Counted from the stretch's first letter, positions 31,925-41,437 are shown. The stretch is DNA of 64,000 nucleotides from Gammaproteobacteria bacterium (GCA_012728415.1 JAAYFD010000032.1:1-64000); one strand, 5' to 3'. Notes: generated from the letters alone by a model not told the origin. Numbers and translations are program-made.

Positions 31925-32722
31925 TCAGCCCTCAACAACATCCGGCAGGCTGTAATCGTCGGCATCCATCCAGGCCGGAAAACGCTGCTTGAAACGGTCC
32001 AGCCTGGCCGCGCTGAGCCGCACCTGATATACACCCTCCTGGTCACGCACATGCAGCAAGCTGTCACCAATAAAGTCCAGCACCTGGGAGTCGCCACTGT
32101 GGGCATGGCCATTGTGGTCTTCGCCAATCCGGTTAACCCCGGCCACATAGCACAGGTTTTCAATGGCACGGGCCGGCAGCAGGCGGTTCCAGGCATCACG
32201 GCGTACTTGCGGCCAGCTGGCCAGATAAAACAGCAGGTCGGTAGTTTGTGCATCGCGACTCCATACTGGAAAGCGCAGGTCATAGCAAACCAGAGGCCGG
32301 ATGCGCCATCCCTTCAGCTCCAGCAACAAGCGCCGGTTACCAGGCCGAAAGCGTTCGTGCTCACCGCCCATGCGGAACAAATGCCGCTTGTCGTAGTACT
32401 CCAGGCTACCGTCAGGCCGGGCCCAAACCAGCCGGTTACGGTAGTCGCCCTCGCCGGCCTTGATGGTCAGGGTGCCACAGATCACAGCACCCAGCCGGGC
32501 AGCCTGCTGTTGCAGCCAGCGGGTGCTGGGACCGTCGGCCGCTTCGGCTTGTTCTGCCGAGTCCATGCTGAACCCGGTGTTGAACATTTCTGGCAGCAGC
32601 ACCAGGTCTGCCCCCTCTACCTGCTGCAGCAGGCGGTCAAAATTGTGCAGATTGGCCTGAGTATCGAAACGCGTGACCGGTGCCTGCACCAGGGCCACAT
32701 TCAGGTCTTCGCGTACAGTCAT
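31925..32722 (-). CDS. Omega-amidase, nitrilase superfamily (YafV-like)
   Basis: Hydrolyses alpha-ketoglutaramate and similar omega-amides. The Glu-Lys-Cys catalytic set is visible: 'LLPEMFNTGF', 'YDKRHLFRMGGEH' and 'PLVCYDLRFPVWSR', all closely like E. coli YafV. I prefer the ATG at 32722, which overlaps the aminotransferase stop (ATGA); an ATG three codons upstream (32731) is also possible. Paired with a YbdL-like glutamine/methionine aminotransferase, it would clear the ketoglutaramate that enzyme makes. Confidence 0.88.
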   Translation of the reverse strand: MTVREDLNVALVQAPVTRFDTQANLHNFDRLLQQVEGADLVLLPEMFNTGFSMDSAEQAEAADGPSTRWLQQQAARLGAVICGTLTIKAGEGDYRNRLVWARPDGSLEYYDKRHLFRMGGEHERFRPGNRRLLLELKGWRIRPLVCYDLRFPVWSRDAQTTDLLFYLASWPQVRRDAWNRLLPARAIENLCYVAGVNRIGEDHNGHAHSGDSQVLDFIGDSLLHVRDQEGVYQVRLSAARLDRFKQRFPAWMDADDYSLPDVVEG

Positions 32723-33861
32723 ATCGTGCATAACAGTTCTCCTGCCCGGTTCAGGGTCTCATCGGTCTTGGCAAAACACAGGCGCAGCCAGTACCTGTCG
32801 GCTGGCGGCCGTTCATAAAAAACAGAAAGCGGAATACTGGCAATACCCTTTTCTTCGGTGAGCCAACGAGCCATGGCGACATCGTCCAGGTCATCACGGA
32901 TGGCCCGGTAATCGACCAGCTGAAAGTAGGTGCCGGCGGCCGGTACCAGGCTGAAGCGCGAGCCAGCCAGCGCGGCACACAGGCGGTCACGCTTGGCCTG
33001 ATAGAAAGCGGCCAGCCCATCCACATGTTCCGGATGCTGTTGCATGAAATCCGCCAACGCCAGCTGCAGCGGTGTTGGCGCACAAAAGCTGACATACTGA
33101 TGCACCTTGCGGACTTCGGCGCTCAGCCTGGGCGACGCCACCAGGTAACCGGTTTTCCAGCCGGTGACATGGAAGCTTTTGCCAAAGGAGCTAACCACCA
33201 GCGCGCGCGGATACAGCTGCGAATGTGTCAAAACACTCTGATGCCGTTGCCCGTCAAACACCAGATGCTCATAGACCTCGTCACTGAGGATATGGATGCC
33301 GCGCGACTCGGTCAGAGCTGCCAGCCGGTCCAGGTCGGCCGCGGTCAGCAGGGCACCACTGGGGTTGTGTGGGCTGTTGATGATGACCAGGCGCGTGCGG
33401 TCATTGATGGCGGCAGCAAAAGCGTCCCAGTCTGGCGTAAAGTCATCACCCAGCTGCACATGCCTGGTAACGCCTCCGGCCAGGCGTACCGCTGGCTCAT
33501 AGCTGTCATAGGCCGGATCAAAAACAATCACTTCATCACCCGGGTGCACCAGCGCCTGAATGGCGCAGAAGATCGCCTGGGTCGCTCCCGGTGTGATGGT
33601 GATTTCTTCTTCCTGGCAAACTTCAATGCCATAGCGCCGGCTGATCAGGGCGGCCACCTGTTCACGCAACTCGGGCACGCCAGTCATGGGCGGGTACTGG
33701 TTGTCATCGCCGGCGACCCGCGCAGCGAGCGCTTCTTTCAACGCCAATGGAGCGGGAAAGTCAGGAAAACCCTGGGACAGGTTAAGAGCACCGCGCTGCT
33801 GAGCCAGCTGTGACATCTGGCTGAAAATGGTGAGGCCCACATCGGCCAGTTTACTGTGCAT
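32719..33861 (-). CDS. Methionine aminotransferase (YbdL-like), class I/II PLP enzyme
   Basis: 'LNLSQGFPDFPAP', 'ITPGATQAIFCAI', 'INSPHNPSGALL' and the PLP lysine in 'SSFGKSFHVTGWKTGY' mark this as a fold-type I aminotransferase of the YbdL/kynurenine aminotransferase group. YbdL prefers methionine, His or Phe with glutamine or keto-acid partners. Overlap with the omega-amidase gene suggests a glutamine transaminase/omega-amidase pair, known in methionine keto-acid salvage. Length 380 residues, as expected. Confidence 0.88.
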   Translation of the reverse strand: MHSKLADVGLTIFSQMSQLAQQRGALNLSQGFPDFPAPLALKEALAARVAGDDNQYPPMTGVPELREQVAALISRRYGIEVCQEEEITITPGATQAIFCAIQALVHPGDEVIVFDPAYDSYEPAVRLAGGVTRHVQLGDDFTPDWDAFAAAINDRTRLVIINSPHNPSGALLTAADLDRLAALTESRGIHILSDEVYEHLVFDGQRHQSVLTHSQLYPRALVVSSFGKSFHVTGWKTGYLVASPRLSAEVRKVHQYVSFCAPTPLQLALADFMQQHPEHVDGLAAFYQAKRDRLCAALAGSRFSLVPAAGTYFQLVDYRAIRDDLDDVAMARWLTEEKGIASIPLSVFYERPPADRYWLRLCFAKTDETLNRAGELLCTI

Positions 33862-33965
33862 GACTGCAATGCTCCTTGTGATCGGGAAGGCAGTTGATTG
33901 TGCCAGAGAAAGAAAACAGGAGGAAAGGAAAAGCGGGAAAACGGGTCAGGCACGTGAGAGGTGGT

Positions 33966-34013
33966 ACAAAAAGAGGTCAATTCCGTTTAGCCAATGGATT
34001 TGCCCCTTTTTGT
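33966..34013. terminator. Terminator-like inverted repeat after mdtI
   Basis: ACAAAAAGAGGTCAATTCC and GGATTTGCCCCTTTTTGT pair imperfectly around an 11-base loop, with A- and T-runs at the ends. It lies between the mdtI stop and the upstream region of the aminotransferase gene. Confidence 0.6.
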
Positions 34014-34045
34014 TCCATTTCGGTTTTCAGGCACTCAATCAGCCA

Positions 34046-34363
34046 TCAGGCCAGCTGCAGTCCGATAATGCCCAAAACAATGCAAATCACGCCGATAATG
34101 CCCTGACGGCCAAGGCGCGCGTTGAACAAAAACCGGTCCAGAGTCACGGTACCCAGCACGCCCAGGCTGCCCCAGGCAGAGTAGGCCACACTCAGCGGCA
34201 CATAGCGCACCACGATGCTAAGCAAAACAAACGCCAGAATAATCATCAGCAAGCCGGTAATGCCCCAGGCCAGCCGCTGAAAGCCATGCGAACGTTTCAG
34301 GCAGTAGTTGGCAGCCAGATCCAGTGACACTGACCCCAACAGCAGGGAAACAGGAAGAATCAT
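34046..34363 (-). CDS. mdtI: Spermidine exporter subunit MdtI (SMR family)
   Basis: A protein of 105 residues with four membrane helices. It aligns with E. coli MdtI by eye: 'SHGFQRLAWG' against its SDGF-R pattern, and 'VPLSVAYSAWGSLGV' against DLSVAYALWGG. Heteromeric SMR pump that exports spermidine with MdtJ. The start overlaps the mdtJ stop (ATGA). The usual SMR Glu in helix 1 is an Asp here ('SLDLAANYCLK'). Confidence 0.82.
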   Translation of the reverse strand: MILPVSLLLGSVSLDLAANYCLKRSHGFQRLAWGITGLLMIILAFVLLSIVVRYVPLSVAYSAWGSLGVLGTVTLDRFLFNARLGRQGIIGVICIVLGIIGLQLA

Positions 34364-34725
34364 GCCTCTACCCTCCCCTGCCCGGCAGGCTGTGTGTCTT
34401 TGTCCGGCCCCTGGTCGAAGGTGACCAGCAACAGGCCAAACATCATCAGGCCGACAGCCAGGAGCTGGCCCGTACTCAGGTGCTCACCGAATAACAGCAT
34501 GCCTGCCATGGCAATCAGGAACAGGCCGGCACCTTCCCAGACCGCATAGGATACGGCCAGCGGGATATGCATCACCGCACGGGAAAAAGCATACATGGAA
34601 AAAGAAATCATCACCACCATGAAGGCATAGCCCAGCAACGGTGAGTGGGTTGCGGCATATTTCATGCCAATGGTACTGGCGACTTCGGCCAAAACAGCCA
34701 GTGCCAGCATGATCCAGTAATACAT
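34360..34725 (-). CDS. mdtJ: Spermidine exporter subunit MdtJ (SMR family)
   Basis: A protein of 121 residues, four helices, the same length as E. coli MdtJ. It has 'YYWIMLALAVLAEVASTIGMKYA' with the proton-coupling Glu of helix 1, and 'LAVSYAVWEGAGLFLIA' with the WEG motif. Exports spermidine with MdtI across the inner membrane. A leader of about 350 bases containing a short upstream ORF precedes it, pointing to polyamine-dependent control of expression. Confidence 0.85.
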   Translation of the reverse strand: MYYWIMLALAVLAEVASTIGMKYAATHSPLLGYAFMVVMISFSMYAFSRAVMHIPLAVSYAVWEGAGLFLIAMAGMLLFGEHLSTGQLLAVGLMMFGLLLVTFDQGPDKDTQPAGQGRVEA

Positions 34726-34976
34726 TATCGCCTCTCTGGCATTGCCGTCTTGGGCAATGCATCAGGGATGCTCTGAAAAAACACTGTGCATGTGCAGGCA
34801 ATCAGCGTGGCTGTGTTTGCTTAAATTCGCTTTCATCGGGCGTGGGCATTGATCCCAGCTGGATGAAAGCACATGCATTTCTATGCAAGAAGAGTGCTTT
34901 TTGAGAGTTTCCTTGTGTCTGAAATTAAGGGTTCGGGCGGGTCTGGTGCCCGGAAACTTGCAGACCAGGAGAGACG

Positions 34977-35054
34977 CTAACGGCCACTACGCCATTGGCT
35001 GTCAAACAGGTGAGGATGGGTGGAGCGGGTAAAAATTGCTTGCGGAGTAAGCAT
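34977..35054 (-). CDS. Upstream ORF (leader peptide) in the mdtJI 5' leader
   Basis: A 25-codon ORF, too short for the ORF track: it starts ATG at 35054 and ends with 'RSTHPHLFDSQWRSGR'. A GAGG Shine-Dalgarno lies four bases before the ATG. The hairpin GCCTCG...CGAGGC just upstream would mask that site. In E. coli the mdtJI leader has a translated uORF, mdtU, needed for spermidine-dependent expression; I recall its existence but not its sequence. The gap from uORF stop to mdtJ is about 250 bases. Confidence 0.55.
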   Translation of the reverse strand: MLTPQAIFTRSTHPHLFDSQWRSGR

Positions 35055-35085
35055 AAAGCCTCGGGGGGCTGCCTATAACGAGGCA

Positions 35086-35091
35086 ATTATA
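35086..35091 (-). promoter_or_regulatory. Candidate -10 element for the mdtJI leader
   Basis: TATAAT on the minus strand, 32 bases before the uORF ATG. No good -35 is seen at 16-18 bp spacing. It sits immediately downstream of the tamB terminator, where a promoter for mdtJI would be expected. Confidence 0.4.
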
Positions 35092-35098
35092 ACACAAC

Positions 35099-35143
35099 CA
35101 ACAAGAGGCCAGACAGATTTTATAAATGTGCCTGGCCCCTTGT
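35099..35143. terminator. Terminator hairpin after tamB
   Basis: AACAAG-AGGCCAGACA and TGTGCCTGGCC-CCTTGTT pair into a long stem around an AT-rich loop, 5 bases beyond the tamB stop. T-content downstream is modest, so efficiency is uncertain. Confidence 0.6.
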
Positions 35144-35147
35144 TCGC

Positions 35148-38100
35148 TTAAAAGCTGCGGCGATAGAACAGGTCCAGCGAGTTGGCCAGTCCGCTGGCGG
35201 CATCCAGGTACAGCCGGCGGGTCAGTTTGTAACGCAGCCCCAGGGTCGTGCCCGGTTCGAAAATGCCGACCCCATACCGCAAGCTCAGGCGTTCGGTGAT
35301 CTGCCCGCTGGCGACTACGCTGGTCTGGTCACCACTGCCTTCGCTTTCCAGCTGGAAGTCCTCAATGCCCAGACTGTCGGCCAGCTTCTGTGTCACCGGC
35401 AGGGCACCCATCAGGCCGAGTCCGATGGCTGCTTCAGCCATCATATTGCCGTCGTCACCGCCACCCAGGGGCTTGCCCAGCAGCAGCCAGGACATGGCCT
35501 GCTCGTCAGCCATTGGCGGCTCGGAGAACACTTCTGCCGCGGGCTGCTCGGCAAGGCCGCTAATACGCAAGCCAGCCGTCACGCTGCCAGTCACCCGGAC
35601 TGCCTCAATATCAATATAGGGCTGGGTCAGTGGCCCGGAAAACACCAGCCGTGCCCGGCGCAAATCGAGCTTCTGGCCATAACCGCGGAAACGGCCATTT
35701 TTAAGCTCCAGCACGCCACGGCCCGACAGGTTGTCGGCCACCAGCAGGTTGCCCTGCACATCTGAAGTCAGGCCAAAGCCGCTGAACTTGAGCCGCTCGC
35801 TACCTACGTCGATAGCAATGTTCATATGAACATCAAGATCCGGCTCTTGCGGCTCCCGCCCGACAACCACCGTATCACTGGAGACACTGACAGAGTCCGG
35901 CGGCAGCTCGGGCACCGTGATGCTGCCCCTGGGCACCGCAACACTGCCGGTCACTGCCAGCCCGGCCGGGTCGTAGGCAATATGCAGGTCAGGCGCAACC
36001 TCCAGGTCGGCGTAGGGCTGAACAAATACCGGCAAATCCTGGCCTTTTAGATGAATGGCGGCGTTCAGCTCGCCGGCCCAGTCAAGGTCACCCGTCAGGC
36101 TGGCAGTGCCTTTGTTGCCGCTGCGCCAGCCTCCTTGCAGACGTGCCTGCTGGCCATCAATACGGACTGTCAGCCCCAGCTGCTCCAGCGTAACTGGCAA
36201 CATGCCGCCGCCGACATGGGCGTCAGCCAACAGGATTTCGCCCTGAATGGCCGGTTGCAGCAAGGTGCCGGCAAGCTCGCCCTGCCCCGTGATACGTCCT
36301 TGCAGGTGCTCGATGTCCGGCAAAAATCCATGCAGAACATGCAAATCAAGCTCTCGCAGGTCAAAGCGCCCGCGCAGTGGCTTGTCCTCCGGACGGGGGT
36401 CTATTCTGCTCTGAATCAGCAGGCGCCCCTGCTCTGCTCCCTGCAGCTCGATACGGGCATCCACTGCAGCCGGCAGCAGGTCTGCCTCCAGCTGCAGTGT
36501 GCGCCAGGCGAACCGCTGCCCTTCCTGCTCCAGTAGCAATGCCCCCTGACCAGCATCCAGCCCGACCTTGCCGTGCAAGCCGGCCTTGTCCTCACGCACC
36601 TGCAGCTGGCCATCAAGCCGGCCATCAATACCCAGCCCGTCCGGCAGCCAGGGCTGCAGACTGGCCAAAACAAACTGCTGTAACCGGTAATCCAGCTGTA
36701 GTTGTGGCAACACCTGCTGCCGGCCATCAGCACACAGGCGGCCATGTGCACTGACCAGACAGTGGGCACCCAGTCGTGCATGCTGCTCGTGCAAATAGTC
36801 CACGTCCATGGCGCGCTCCAGTTGCCAGTCCTGATTTTCGATGGCGAGTTGCAAGTGCTCCAGCTGACCCTGCCAGTGTAGCTGTTCAGCCTGCAGGTTA
36901 CCGCTGAGCCGCAAGCGAGCATCGGCCAACGGCCCGGTCAGGCTGGCTTCGAGCTGGTGCTTGGCCAGGCTGCCGGCGGACTTCAGCTGTAGCTGGCCCA
37001 GCAATTCTTCGCCGCTGGCCAGTCCACGCGCCAACAGGTTCAGCTTGCCGCTATGCCCCTGCTCCAGCTGCGCTGCCAGTTTGAGGCTGCGCACACGCTG
37101 GCCGTCGAATGCCAGATTGCGGCCACTGAGCTGAATATCGGCATCCGGTTGCTCCAGGGTGCCACCCAGCAAAATCTGCCCTTGCAAGGTACCGGTGACC
37201 CCGGGCTGCAGCTGGCCAGGCTCGGCAAGGTCGAGTTTCAGCTCTCCAGACAGCTTTTGCTCCAGCTGCGCCCAGCCATGTATGCGGTTATCACCCAGGC
37301 GCATGTCCAGCACTGGCAGCTGCCAGTGCTCACCCTGGCCAGTCGCCTGCAGCTCTGCCTTGAGCGGCTGCTCACGCAGCCGGCCACTTAGCTCCACATC
37401 GGCTGTCAGCGCCAGGTTCTCTCCCGCCAGACGGCCTTCACTGCGAATATGGCCATCCAGCTGACCGGGCAAGTCAGCAACCCAGTAGCCCGGGTCAATA
37501 TGTTCAACATCCAGTTCGGCAGCCCAGCTGACTGCATCCTGCCAGGCGGCATCCAGTACGCCGCGGATATGCCCCGTGCCTGCCGTCACCTCCAGCGGCT
37601 CAACCCGCACCCGCTCCGCATCACCCTTTAAACGGCTGTCGATAGCAAACTCGCCGGCCGGTCCCCGCAACTTGCCCTGTACGCTACCCTGATAACGGTC
37701 ATCGGCATAGTCAACAACCAGCTGTGCAGTATCAATCTGCACCGGCGCCTCGTCCATGCCGGCAAAATACTGCCAGGGGAACTGTCTGGCATGCACTTCG
37801 GCGCTGGCGCTCAGGCTATCTGCCCAGCCGGCACGCCCCTGGATTTGCACATGTCCGTTATCAGCATGGCTCAGCCGCAGTTGCTCAAGCACCGCACCAG
37901 GCAAACCTGCACTGCCATGGCCGGCGACGACAAAGGTTTGCTGCCTGGCCTGCAGCGCCGAGTCCAGTTGCCAGACAAAACCCTGTTCAAGGCTACCCTT
38001 CGCCGTAAGTCCGACGCTCTCAACCAGCATGTCTGCCGGCAACAGCCCGCCCAGCTCCAGCCGCTGTAACGCCAGCTCCAGGCTCGCCGGCAGGGCCGCC

Positions 38101-38828
38101 CGCAAAGGTTGCAGCCGCGCCTGCAGCGTACCGGTCAGGGCCCCCTGCAGCACGCCGTCCAGCCGTACTTCATCCCGCAACGCGCCATCCAGCCGCATGC
38201 TAAGCTGCTGCTGCCCAAGCTCTGGCAGCTCGCCGCCGGCGTCCAGCGTAAACTCCAGTGGCCATTGTTCATTCAGCTGCAAGCGGCCATCCAGCGCGGC
38301 CTGATAGGTGTCGTAGACCAGCGACAGATTGCCAACAACCAGCTCATTGCCGCTGGCGCTGGCCGCAAGCTGCAGCTGACTCAGCAACCCCTCACCATTA
38401 AGCAGCAGTTCGCCAACTTCCAGCTGCCCGATACGCACTGCAACAGGCAGATTTATATCGGGCAGCTCCACATCGGCAGCCGGCTCGTCGGGCTCATCCG
38501 TACTGTCGGGCAACTCCAGCGTGACCCGTTTGACCTGCAACTGTTCAAGGCACAGCATACCGCGCCACAGGCAGGCAGCATCCAGCTCCATCAGCGGCTG
38601 CTCCAGCACAACCCGTGTTTCATCGCTTTCCCACTGCAAGCGATCCGCCTGCCATCGGCCCAGCAGCGCTCCCTGATAACGCTCTAGGCTCAGCCCGGGC
38701 ACCCGCTCCAGCACCCAGCGACTGCCGGTGTCGCTCAGCAACAGGCCAACTCCCGCCAGCGGCACCAGCACCAACAAAGCCAGCAACGGCAACAACACCC
38801 ATAGCAGGATACGGCGTGTCCGCGTCAT
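35148..38828 (-). CDS. tamB: Translocation and assembly module inner-membrane protein TamB
   Basis: A giant AsmA-like envelope protein of 1226 residues. A single N-terminal membrane anchor ('ILLWVLLPLLALLVLVPLAG') is followed by about 1000 residues of repeating amphipathic beta strands that form a hydrophobic groove. The conserved DUF490 domain sits at the C-terminus ('YGVGIFEPGTTLGLRYKLTRRLYLDAASG', quoted here only in outline). TamB bridges the periplasm to TamA and moves phospholipids or assembles outer-membrane proteins. The start overlaps the tamA stop by 4 bp, the usual tamA-tamB operon. Confidence 0.93.
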   Translation of the reverse strand: MTRTRRILLWVLLPLLALLVLVPLAGVGLLLSDTGSRWVLERVPGLSLERYQGALLGRWQADRLQWESDETRVVLEQPLMELDAACLWRGMLCLEQLQVKRVTLELPDSTDEPDEPAADVELPDINLPVAVRIGQLEVGELLLNGEGLLSQLQLAASASGNELVVGNLSLVYDTYQAALDGRLQLNEQWPLEFTLDAGGELPELGQQQLSMRLDGALRDEVRLDGVLQGALTGTLQARLQPLRAALPASLELALQRLELGGLLPADMLVESVGLTAKGSLEQGFVWQLDSALQARQQTFVVAGHGSAGLPGAVLEQLRLSHADNGHVQIQGRAGWADSLSASAEVHARQFPWQYFAGMDEAPVQIDTAQLVVDYADDRYQGSVQGKLRGPAGEFAIDSRLKGDAERVRVEPLEVTAGTGHIRGVLDAAWQDAVSWAAELDVEHIDPGYWVADLPGQLDGHIRSEGRLAGENLALTADVELSGRLREQPLKAELQATGQGEHWQLPVLDMRLGDNRIHGWAQLEQKLSGELKLDLAEPGQLQPGVTGTLQGQILLGGTLEQPDADIQLSGRNLAFDGQRVRSLKLAAQLEQGHSGKLNLLARGLASGEELLGQLQLKSAGSLAKHQLEASLTGPLADARLRLSGNLQAEQLHWQGQLEHLQLAIENQDWQLERAMDVDYLHEQHARLGAHCLVSAHGRLCADGRQQVLPQLQLDYRLQQFVLASLQPWLPDGLGIDGRLDGQLQVREDKAGLHGKVGLDAGQGALLLEQEGQRFAWRTLQLEADLLPAAVDARIELQGAEQGRLLIQSRIDPRPEDKPLRGRFDLRELDLHVLHGFLPDIEHLQGRITGQGELAGTLLQPAIQGEILLADAHVGGGMLPVTLEQLGLTVRIDGQQARLQGGWRSGNKGTASLTGDLDWAGELNAAIHLKGQDLPVFVQPYADLEVAPDLHIAYDPAGLAVTGSVAVPRGSITVPELPPDSVSVSSDTVVVGREPQEPDLDVHMNIAIDVGSERLKFSGFGLTSDVQGNLLVADNLSGRGVLELKNGRFRGYGQKLDLRRARLVFSGPLTQPYIDIEAVRVTGSVTAGLRISGLAEQPAAEVFSEPPMADEQAMSWLLLGKPLGGGDDGNMMAEAAIGLGLMGALPVTQKLADSLGIEDFQLESEGSGDQTSVVASGQITERLSLRYGVGIFEPGTTLGLRYKLTRRLYLDAASGLANSLDLFYRRSF

Positions 38829-40549
38829 AACTCCGGTCCCATTGAAAAGTGGATACGCCAGTCACGGTCATCGTGCAGGGCGTGGGCAAAGTCCAGCCGC
38901 AACGGGCCAATCGGTGACACCCAGCGAATACCGGCACCCACGCCGACTTTCATGCTATCGGTCAGGCTATCCACAGCATTACCGCCATCGACAAAAGCCG
39001 CCGCACGCCAGCGTTCAACAAATTCATACTGGTACTCCAGACTTTGTGCCACCAGGTAGCGACCACCCACCCTGTTCCGCTGCGAATCACGCGGTGACAA
39101 GCTCTGGTAGTCGTAGCCTCGCACGCTTTGGTCACCACCGGCAAAGAAGCGAAGCGACGGCGGGATGGCGGAGTATTTGTCGGTTGCCACACCACCCACC
39201 TCAATCCGCGCCAGCACCCGGTGCTTGTCAGCCAGCGTAGTAAGCCCCCGGGCCAGCGCGCTGACATGCACCACATCCGCATCAGACAGCAGATTTCCGG
39301 AACCGGCGCTGATATCCAGCTGCAACCGGTAGCCCTTGCTCGGGTCCAGCGCGGAGTCACTTTTCAACTTGGCAAAACCAATGCTGGGCAACAGAAACTT
39401 GCTATGCCGGCTGCGGTTGCTGCCACGATCATATTCGTAACGCTCGTCTTCCCAGCGCAGGCCAATGGTGCGTTGCCAGTCATGGCTGACTTTTTTGCGC
39501 CATTGAGTACCCAGTGTCAAACGCTGGCTACTGGCATCGACCAGCTCCTCACGCTGATAACCGGCGACAAAGCGCAGCTCGTCCGACAAGGGTGAGCTGA
39601 GCGGAATTGCATACCAGGTGCTCACATTCTGTCTTGGCTTGGAAATTTCACTGTCAAAGCCCAGTTTGTGGCCTTTGCGATTGACCCGGTGGCGCTCCCA
39701 GCTGAAGCGGCCACGCGGCCCCACATCCGTAGAAAAACCGGCTCCCAGCCCCAGTGTGCGCGGCTTGACCGCTTCCAGCCGCACCTGCACCGGCACCGTC
39801 AGTGGCCCATCTTCACTGCCTGGCGCATCCACCTGGACGCCGGCAAAATAGCCGGTGTTCTGCAGGTTTTGCGACAACTCGGCCAATAATGCCGAGTCGT
39901 AAGGCACGCCGCTCTCAAACGGGATCAGCGCCGCCAGCAGGCGCTCGTCAATTTTGCCGGTCTCAACATACTCCACATCTCCCAGCCGGTAGCGCGGGCC
40001 GCTGTCATAATGCAGCTCGATATCAGCAGCTCCAGCTGCCGGATCAACCAGCAAGCGGTGACTGGTAAAGGTGCCGGCAAAAAAACCATACCGCAGGCCC
40101 TGTTGCTGCAGGGCACTCTTGACCTCGTCGTAAGCCCCATGGTGCAACTGGCTGCCGGGTTTGAGTCGCGGGTCACGCACCCGGAAAGCATCCATGCCAG
40201 CCGCCTCGCCTTCTACGCGAATATCGACGGTACGCAGCCGCACCGGCTCGCGCACCTGGATATGCACCCGCAATACAGGCTTTTCACCGTCGAGCACCTC
40301 GGTGCGGTAACGGTTGGCATAGTAGCCCAGTGCCTCACCGGCCAACCGTGCCTGCTGTACCGCCGCACGCTGGTAGCGACGCAGGCTGGCTGCATCATGC
40401 CCGGACAAATCACCGATCAACGCCGCCACGTTGGCATTCAGCTTTTTGTTTTCCGGCTTGCTGAGTACTTCCAGCCGGGCTGCCCAGCTGCTCTGGACCA
40501 GCACCAGCAACAACAAGGCTGCCAGTGGCCGTGTTAGCATATTGCGCAT
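38825..40549 (-). CDS. tamA: Translocation and assembly module outer-membrane protein TamA (Omp85/BamA family)
   Basis: A signal peptide ends at 'VQSSWAARLE'. Three POTRA domains follow to about residue 260. A 16-strand Omp85 barrel ends in a C-terminal strand ('DWRIHFSMGPEL'). 'FFAGGDQSVRGYDYQSL' holds the conserved (V/I)RGY/F motif of the lid-locking loop. It works with TamB in outer-membrane assembly. The ATG at 40549 is well placed before the signal peptide. It is divergent from xthA. Confidence 0.93.
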   Translation of the reverse strand: MRNMLTRPLAALLLLVLVQSSWAARLEVLSKPENKKLNANVAALIGDLSGHDAASLRRYQRAAVQQARLAGEALGYYANRYRTEVLDGEKPVLRVHIQVREPVRLRTVDIRVEGEAAGMDAFRVRDPRLKPGSQLHHGAYDEVKSALQQQGLRYGFFAGTFTSHRLLVDPAAGAADIELHYDSGPRYRLGDVEYVETGKIDERLLAALIPFESGVPYDSALLAELSQNLQNTGYFAGVQVDAPGSEDGPLTVPVQVRLEAVKPRTLGLGAGFSTDVGPRGRFSWERHRVNRKGHKLGFDSEISKPRQNVSTWYAIPLSSPLSDELRFVAGYQREELVDASSQRLTLGTQWRKKVSHDWQRTIGLRWEDERYEYDRGSNRSRHSKFLLPSIGFAKLKSDSALDPSKGYRLQLDISAGSGNLLSDADVVHVSALARGLTTLADKHRVLARIEVGGVATDKYSAIPPSLRFFAGGDQSVRGYDYQSLSPRDSQRNRVGGRYLVAQSLEYQYEFVERWRAAAFVDGGNAVDSLTDSMKVGVGAGIRWVSPIGPLRLDFAHALHDDRDWRIHFSMGPEL

Positions 40550-40573
40550 TAAAAACTCATATATTCGTATACC

Positions 40574-40592
40574 CGACAGTATCGTGCTGTCG
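40574..40592. promoter_or_regulatory. Small inverted repeat in the tamA-xthA divergent gap
   Basis: CGACAG-TATCGTG-CTGTCG lies in the middle of the 69-bp gap shared by the two divergent genes. It could be an operator for either gene; no T-run follows, so it is not a terminator. Confidence 0.3.
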
Positions 40593-40618
40593 TTTTAACG
40601 CAGGAAAAAGGCCTACCC

Positions 40619-41437
40619 ATGAAGCTTGTATCTTTCAACATCAACGGCTTGCGTGCTCGCCCGCATCAGCTTGAAGCCCTGATTGAAACCCACCAGCCCG
40701 ATGTCATCGGACTGCAGGAAATCAAGGTGGCTGACGAGCAGTTTCCGCATGAATTGATTCGTGAGCTAGGTTATCACGTAGAGCACCATGGGCAGAAGGG
40801 TCACTACGGCGTTGCACTGATGTCGCGCCAGGCTCCGGAGAATGTGATCAAGGGCTTCCCGGGGGATGAAGCGGATGCCCAGCGCCGCTTTATTCGTGCC
40901 GACTACCGTGACGCCAACGGCCAGCTGGTCACCGTGATGAACGGCTACTTTCCCCAAGGAGAAAACCGCAAGCACGAAACCAAGTTTCCGGATAAAACCA
41001 GGTTTTATGCCGACCTGCAGGAGCTGCTGGAAACCTCATTTACCCCACAAGACCCGATCGTGGTCATGGGCGACTTTAATATCGCACCCGAAGACAGTGA
41101 TATCGGCATTGGTGACCACAACGCCAAACGCTGGTTGCGTACCGGTAAATGCTGCTTCTTGCCGGAAGAGCGTGAATGGATGCAAGACTTGAAAGACTGG
41201 GGGCTGGTGGACAGCTTCCGCCATCTGCACCCGGATATCAGCGACCGCTTCAGCTGGTTCGACTATCGCAGCAAGGGGTTTGACGACACCCCTAAACGTG
41301 GCCTGCGGATCGACCTGATCATGGCCAGCCGGGCACTTGTCCCACACTTTGCCGAAGCCGGCATCGACTATGAGCTGCGCGGCATGGACAAGCCCTCCGA
41401 TCATGCCCCCATCTGGCTGACCCTGAAACCGCGCTGA
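40619..41437 (+). CDS. xthA: Exodeoxyribonuclease III
   Basis: AP endonuclease and 3' exonuclease for base excision repair. Blocks shared with E. coli XthA: '[18 protein letters not shown]', 'GLQEIKV' (metal Glu), '[10 protein letters not shown]', '[16 protein letters not shown]', '[18 protein letters not shown]', '[14 protein letters not shown]', and the catalytic 'PSDHAPIW' near the C-terminus. Length 272 residues against 268 in E. coli. Confidence 0.96.
   Translation: MKLVSFNINGLRARPHQLEALIETHQPDVIGLQEIKVADEQFPHELIRELGYHVEHHGQKGHYGVALMSRQAPENVIKGFPGDEADAQRRFIRADYRDANGQLVTVMNGYFPQGENRKHETKFPDKTRFYADLQELLETSFTPQDPIVVMGDFNIAPEDSDIGIGDHNAKRWLRTGKCCFLPEEREWMQDLKDWGLVDSFRHLHPDISDRFSWFDYRSKGFDDTPKRGLRIDLIMASRALVPHFAEAGIDYELRGMDKPSDHAPIWLTLKPR

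Noticed and set aside
34726-35147. Guanidine riboswitch before the SMR pair
   Set aside because: The SMR genes look like mdtJI, not Gdx, and neither the ykkC core nor paired ACGR hairpins was seen; a uORF leader explains the region better.
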